This document shows positions 6,961 to 10,407 of a DNA stretch of 10,407 bases, piece by piece. Source of the stretch: Helicobacteraceae bacterium (lineage in GTDB: Bacteria > Campylobacterota > Campylobacteria > Campylobacterales > Sulfurimonadaceae); assembly GCA_027061425.1 (NCBI GenBank), contig JALSUN010000076.1, positions 1,570 through 11,976 on the forward strand. The letters run 5' to 3'. The notes under the pieces were generated by a model. The model was not told the DNA's origin. It saw only the letters and a list, made by a program, of their open reading frames with translations, and made no database searches. The number at the start of each line of letters is the position of its first letter. Within the stretch, counting starts at the first letter, position 1. The position numbers and the translations under genes are program-made.

Positions 6961-6966
6961 ATTATA
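6961..6966 (-). promoter_or_regulatory. Candidate -10 box of the DUF1439 gene
   Basis: The minus strand reads TATAAT here, preceded by a run of seven T and followed by a very short leader: transcription would start roughly 12-14 bases before the ATG at 6941, leaving just the Shine-Dalgarno AAAAAAGG. There is no obvious -35 hexamer; the T-rich upstream tract fits the Campylobacterota promoter style. Confidence 0.55.
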
Positions 6967-6969
6967 CTG

Positions 6970-7007
6970 AAAAAAAGGTGAGAGAAAAGAGAGGAGAACC
7001 TCTCTTT
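6970..7007 (-). terminator. Intrinsic terminator of the nuo operon
   Basis: Just after the nuoN stop, the minus strand folds into AAAGAGAGG-TTCT-CCTCTCTTT (complement of 6986-7007), a perfect 9-bp stem with a 4-nt loop. It is followed by TCTCTCACC and then seven T (complement of 6970-6976). The pyrimidine-rich tail is interrupted, so the U tract is split between TTTTCTCTC and the later T7. It lies 11 bp beyond the nuoN stop, the expected place for the end of the complex I operon. Confidence 0.7.
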
Positions 7008-7018
7008 AAGTGGTAGAT

Positions 7019-8524
7019 TTAATAACCTGAGTTATAAACAAAGCTACCAATAAACTCTATTAGTGGGCTCACCGCTAAGAACAAAAATAGAGAAGCGAAT
7101 GCTGCCATACCAATGATTGTTTTTAGTGATGTTGAAGCATTGACCAAATAATCTCTGCCTTCAGCATTTACTGGGTCTTTCATAAACATAAACACAATAA
7201 GTTTAATGTAGTAATAACCTGCAACTGCAGAGTTCAGCGCCATGATCAGTGCAAGTACTGTAAAGCCACCACTTACTGCTGCTCCTATAAGGTAAAGTTT
7301 ACCCCAAAAGAGTGCAAATGGTGGAAGACCTGCAAGTGTTAACATGAAAAGTGCCATCAAAGTTGCTTGGATAGGTGATGTTTGGAACATACCTGAGAAC
7401 TTCTCAAATGGATGGTCTGAACTTTGACCTGGTAAAAGTACTTTTTGACGACTTACCCATAACATAGTAAAGGCTCCAAGGTTGGCAAAACTAAACAAAA
7501 TCCAGTATAAGAAAAGACCCGTGTTAGCTTGCGTAGTACCTATAAGAACTGCAGCCATAACAAAACCAGCATGTGACACAGAAGAGTATGCAAGCATACG
7601 CTTCACATCAGTCTGAACAATTGCCCAGATGTTTGCCATAGTCATTGTGATAACGACCATCGCATACAGTACAACTTCTAACCAGATAACCCCTGAGTGA
7701 ATCAAGAATTCAAAAAGACGCATCGCTACGATGAACGCTGCGATCTTCGGTACGATTGACATGTAACCTGCAAGTGCTGCAGAAGAACCTTCATAAACAT
7801 CTGGTGTCCACGTATGAAAAGGAACCAAAGAGAGTTTGAATGCAAAAGCAGCTAACAAGAAAAGTGTTCCCACCAGTACATAACCCATGTTAGCGTAACC
7901 ATCAGCAGCTAAAACACCTGCGATCTGGTGAATCTCTATAGACCCTGTAAGCGCGTAAAGTACCATAGAACCAAAGGCAAATAAGCCCGCAGCTAAAGCA
8001 CCCATAGTGAAGTACTTCACCGCAGCTTCAAACGACTTACTACGGTTATGTAGTGCAATCATAGGATAAAGTGCAAGTGACGCCGTTTCAAGACCAACAA
8101 AGATCAAGATAAGGTTGTCAGATGCTACCATAAACTGGAAACCTGCAATCATAAACAAGAAGAGTGCAAAGAACTCTGGGTAAGAGAACTCATGGAAGCG
8201 CTTCGATGTCAGTGCAAGAGGTATAAACATCATAGACGCAACAACAATGATTATCTGACCTAAAACAGCCAGACCATCTATTAGCATCACATCAAAGAAA
8301 CCTAACTGTGTACCATTGGCAGCAAATACATTTGCAGAGCCCATAACAGCACCCAAGTCAAGAAGTAAAAAGAGCATCGCGATCATAACGTAAAGGGATT
8401 TGTCTAAACCACCTTTAATGAGATCGATAACTATGATAGCCAAGGCACCAATGATCGCTATGGTCATTGGCATAAGTGTCGCAACATTTAATGAGGCGAA
8501 TGAAACATTGACAGCTTCTAACAT
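7019..8524 (-). CDS. nuoN: NADH-quinone oxidoreductase (complex I) subunit N
   Basis: One of three antiporter-like membrane subunits of complex I that couple quinone reduction to proton translocation. The 501-residue protein is hydrophobic almost throughout, consistent with 14 transmembrane helices. The key channel residues are visible: E146 in FVGLETASL (E. coli E133), K170 in EAAVKYF (K158), K230 in AFKLSLVPFHTW (K217), K260 in SIVPKIAAF (K247) and K409 in FWGKLYL (near K395). The signature WTPDVYEG follows the central Lys. It is the last gene of the operon: its ATG overlaps the nuoM TAA by one base and it has a strong Shine-Dalgarno, AGGAGG. A terminator follows the stop. In several Campylobacterota the partner module lacks the NADH-oxidising NuoE/NuoF, so the electron donor of this complex cannot be deduced from the genes present here. 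Confidence 0.97.
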   Translation of the reverse strand: MLEAVNVSFASLNVATLMPMTIAIIGALAIIVIDLIKGGLDKSLYVMIAMLFLLLDLGAVMGSANVFAANGTQLGFFDVMLIDGLAVLGQIIIVVASMMFIPLALTSKRFHEFSYPEFFALFLFMIAGFQFMVASDNLILIFVGLETASLALYPMIALHNRSKSFEAAVKYFTMGALAAGLFAFGSMVLYALTGSIEIHQIAGVLAADGYANMGYVLVGTLFLLAAFAFKLSLVPFHTWTPDVYEGSSAALAGYMSIVPKIAAFIVAMRLFEFLIHSGVIWLEVVLYAMVVITMTMANIWAIVQTDVKRMLAYSSVSHAGFVMAAVLIGTTQANTGLFLYWILFSFANLGAFTMLWVSRQKVLLPGQSSDHPFEKFSGMFQTSPIQATLMALFMLTLAGLPPFALFWGKLYLIGAAVSGGFTVLALIMALNSAVAGYYYIKLIVFMFMKDPVNAEGRDYLVNASTSLKTIIGMAAFASLFLFLAVSPLIEFIGSFVYNSGY

Positions 8525-10083
8525 TAGTGTGCCTCCTGAGTTTCAAATTTTACTATAGACGGTATAACAGACTTAGCTTCTTCAGTGATCGCTTTTTCAT
8601 GCATCAACTGTACCAGAACTTCAACAGAGTTGTTGATAGGCTCAAGTACTGGTTTAGGGTAAATACCCAACCAGATAGCGATGATGGTCAAAGGTATCAG
8701 ACCAAGAAGCTCAGTTTTGTTAATATCTTTAAGATTTTTGTTCTCTTCTTTAGTTACTTCACCAAAGAACATTTTTTTGTAAGCAGCTAACATATAGATA
8801 GCACCCACAATAATAGCTGTTCCAGCAAGTAGTGTCATCATGTGAGACTGCTTGTAGAATCCTAGTAGTGAAAGGAACTCACCAACGAAGTTAATCGTTA
8901 AAGGAAGACCAACAGAAGCCATCATCATAATACCAAAGATCGTTGCGTACTTAGGCATAATATGTGCCAATCCACCAAACTCACTCATGAGCTTAGTATG
9001 ACGTCTGTCGTATATAACACCAACAAGTAAGAAGAGCGCACCTGAGACAACACCGTGTGCGATCATCAAAAATACAGAACCCGTAATACCTTCAACGTTA
9101 AGTGCAAATGTACCAAGAATGATAACACCCATGTGTGATACTGAAGAGTATGCAACCACTTGTTTGATATCTTTTTGAGCATAAGCAACCATCGCTGTAT
9201 AGATGATCATAATGATCGCCAATATAGCTACAGGGTACATTAACGCTACAGAGGCATCAGGAAACAGTGGCAGTGAGAAACGGATAAACGCATACGTACC
9301 CATTTTAAGAAGTACTGCTGCAAGGATAACCGAACCAATAGTTGGTGCTTGACCGTGTGCGTATGGTAACCATGTATGGAATGGGAACATTGGAACTTTG
9401 ATCGCAAAACCAAAGAAGAATGCCACAAACAACCACCACTGAAGATCAACATCTAGACGTAAGCGGTACCAGTCAAGTAGAGAGAAACTCCATGTACCGA
9501 TACCGTTTGGTGCCATCATCGCTGTTGCTTGGTAGTAGTAGTACGCCATAAACAGCATACCCACTAGCATGACAAGTGAACCTGCAAATGTATATAGGAA
9601 GAACTTCACTGACGCATAAATACGTAGTGGACCACCCCAGATACCAATGATAAGAAGCATTGGTACTAAAGAGAGTTCCCAGAACACATAGAACAAAATC
9701 GCGTCAAGTGCAGCAAAAACACCAACCATAGTCATCTGTAAAAACAGAAGCGTAATGATCAGGTCTTTTATACGACGTGTCTCAGTCAGTGTAGCAATAC
9801 CAAGCATCGTAAAGAATGACGCCATGATAATGATAAACAGAGAGATACCATCAACACCAACAAGGTAAGAGATACCAAATGCCGGTACCAAGTTAACTTG
9901 CTCTAAGAACTGCATACCTGCGATATTGTTATCAAAGGCATACCACAACCACAATGAGAGTATAAACTCTACAGTAGCAACGATGATACCATACGCACGC
10001 ATACTGTCTTTATGGACTATAAAGCCCAGCACTGCTGCTAAGGCAGGGAAAAATATCAAGATTGATAAAATATGGTCTAACAT
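8524..10083 (-). CDS. nuoM: NADH-quinone oxidoreductase (complex I) subunit M
   Basis: Second antiporter-like proton-pumping subunit of complex I, in the inner membrane between NuoL and NuoN. The 519 residues give about 14 transmembrane helices (E. coli NuoM has 509). Key residues align with a near-constant offset to E. coli: E136 in FYVFWELSLVPM (E144), K229 in AIKVPMFPFHTW (K234), K260 in AVLLKMG (K265), H343 in IAHGVVSGALF (H348) and E402 in NFVGEFLSLLG (E407). The signature after the central Lys reads HTWLPYAHGQAPT, with Tyr241 where the usual motif has Asp (HxWLPDAH). The C-terminal tail after about residue 490 is hydrophilic and charged. It starts directly after the nuoL TAG with AGGAG eight bases upstream, and its TAA overlaps the nuoN ATG, so nuoL, nuoM and nuoN are translationally linked. 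Confidence 0.97.
   Translation of the reverse strand: MLDHILSILIFFPALAAVLGFIVHKDSMRAYGIIVATVEFILSLWLWYAFDNNIAGMQFLEQVNLVPAFGISYLVGVDGISLFIIIMASFFTMLGIATLTETRRIKDLIITLLFLQMTMVGVFAALDAILFYVFWELSLVPMLLIIGIWGGPLRIYASVKFFLYTFAGSLVMLVGMLFMAYYYYQATAMMAPNGIGTWSFSLLDWYRLRLDVDLQWWLFVAFFFGFAIKVPMFPFHTWLPYAHGQAPTIGSVILAAVLLKMGTYAFIRFSLPLFPDASVALMYPVAILAIIMIIYTAMVAYAQKDIKQVVAYSSVSHMGVIILGTFALNVEGITGSVFLMIAHGVVSGALFLLVGVIYDRRHTKLMSEFGGLAHIMPKYATIFGIMMMASVGLPLTINFVGEFLSLLGFYKQSHMMTLLAGTAIIVGAIYMLAAYKKMFFGEVTKEENKNLKDINKTELLGLIPLTIIAIWLGIYPKPVLEPINNSVEVLVQLMHEKAITEEAKSVIPSIVKFETQEAH
8532..8537 (-). promoter_or_regulatory. Ribosome binding site of nuoN inside nuoM
   Basis: The minus strand reads AGGAGG, seven bases before the nuoN ATG, lying within the last codons of nuoM. 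It is a perfect anti-Shine-Dalgarno match and the best ribosome site in the window, supporting this start and independent loading of ribosomes on nuoN in addition to coupling. Confidence 0.8.
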
Positions 10084-10407
10084 CTATATAGCTCCTAATC
10101 CAGAGAGAAGTTTAAGAACTTCTTCTGATTGTCCAAGTGTGAATGCTAGTGCAAGTACAAGTAATACTACTAGACCTACTACCATCCAACGTAACATCGT
10201 AGAGAGGTTACCATCTTGCATTGTATGCGTTGCTTTTCCTGTACCGTGGAAGACGTTAGCAACCCCATCTACAGTTGCATCAACAACTTTCATATCCAGC
10301 TTCCACATCATCTCTGAAAGCTCTCTATAGGTCTTTGTAAAGTACTCCTCATAAAACTGAGGAATAAAGTACTGGTTGTAAAGAAGTTGGTACAGAAGAC
10401 CTGACTC
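10084..10407 (-). CDS. nuoL: NADH-quinone oxidoreductase (complex I) subunit L, C-terminal part
   Basis: Only the last 107 residues are in the window; the frame stays open to the window edge, so the gene continues beyond 10407 and the internal Met at 10311 is not the start. The segment (QLLYNQYFIPQFYEEYF, then a long charged amphipathic stretch through MMWKLDMKVVDATVDG, then a final hydrophobic helix MVVGLVVLLVLALAFTL) matches the end of NuoL: the latter part of the long lateral helix that runs along the membrane arm and the last transmembrane helix that anchors it. The identification also rests on position, because nuoM follows immediately (TAG then ATG with no gap). The proton-channel residues lie outside the window. 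Confidence 0.9.
   Translation of the reverse strand, partial: ESGLLYQLLYNQYFIPQFYEEYFTKTYRELSEMMWKLDMKVVDATVDGVANVFHGTGKATHTMQDGNLSTMLRWMVVGLVVLLVLALAFTLGQSEEVLKLLSGLGAI
10092..10096 (-). promoter_or_regulatory. Ribosome binding site of nuoM inside nuoL
   Basis: The minus strand reads AGGAG eight bases before the nuoM ATG at 10083, within the last codons of nuoL. It supports the start chosen for nuoM. Confidence 0.7.

Noticed and set aside
8527..8790. 87-codon plus-strand open frame opposite the nuoM C terminus
   Set aside because: Antisense shadow of nuoM, whose conserved residues and overlap with nuoN explain the region.
9926..10330. 134-codon plus-strand open frame opposite nuoM and nuoL
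   Set aside because: It is antisense to two clearly conserved complex I genes, with low-complexity Ser/Thr-rich content typical of a shadow frame.
1..10407. CRISPR arrays, insertion sequences, phage or defence genes
   Set aside because: No spaced direct repeats, transposase, integrase or toxin-antitoxin-like genes were seen; the tRNA 3' end is not duplicated in the window, so no integrated element is indicated.

Overview
The window looks like chromosomal DNA of a Campylobacterota (formerly Epsilonproteobacteria) member, probably a free-living, Sulfurovum- or Sulfurimonas-like organism. The reasons are the AT-rich composition, the tight gene packing, promoters recognisable mainly by a TATAAT -10 box, the uvrD-truB-ispE order known from Campylobacter, and the protein sequence style of TruB, IspE and the Nuo subunits. 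The genus is inferred from memory of these families and was not tested by a search.

Layout. Positions 17-92 hold a complete tRNA-Phe(GAA) on the plus strand. Positions 293-2493 hold three minus-strand genes, read from high to low coordinates: a LysR-type regulator, proC (last step of proline synthesis) and a TerB-like small acidic protein. LysR and proC are almost touching and probably share a transcript. A 248-bp divergent intergenic region (2494-2741) carries candidate promoters for lysR and for the plus-strand cluster, and a palindrome that could be a LysR-type operator. Positions 2742-6414 are a tight plus-strand cluster: uvrD (DNA repair helicase), truB (tRNA psi55 synthase) and ispE (MEP isoprenoid pathway kinase), with a 3-bp gap and then a 14-bp overlap. 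It meets a convergent minus-strand gene for a secreted YceB-like DUF1439 protein; the two stop codons overlap within an 8-bp inverted repeat. Positions 7019-10407 are the 3' end of a respiratory complex I operon on the minus strand: nuoL (C-terminal part only), nuoM and nuoN, closed by a hairpin terminator.

How the genes work together. NuoL, NuoM and NuoN are the three antiporter-like, proton-pumping membrane subunits of complex I. They are translationally coupled (stop and start codons abut or overlap) and retain the key channel Glu and Lys residues. The rest of the window is core housekeeping. I did not find a clear new biological system. The most useful oddities are the absence of csrA between truB and ispE, two departures from classical motifs (TruB Phe41, NuoM Tyr241), and the compact junctions at 6411-6433 and 6961-7007, where gene ends, an inverted repeat, a terminator and a promoter are packed together.
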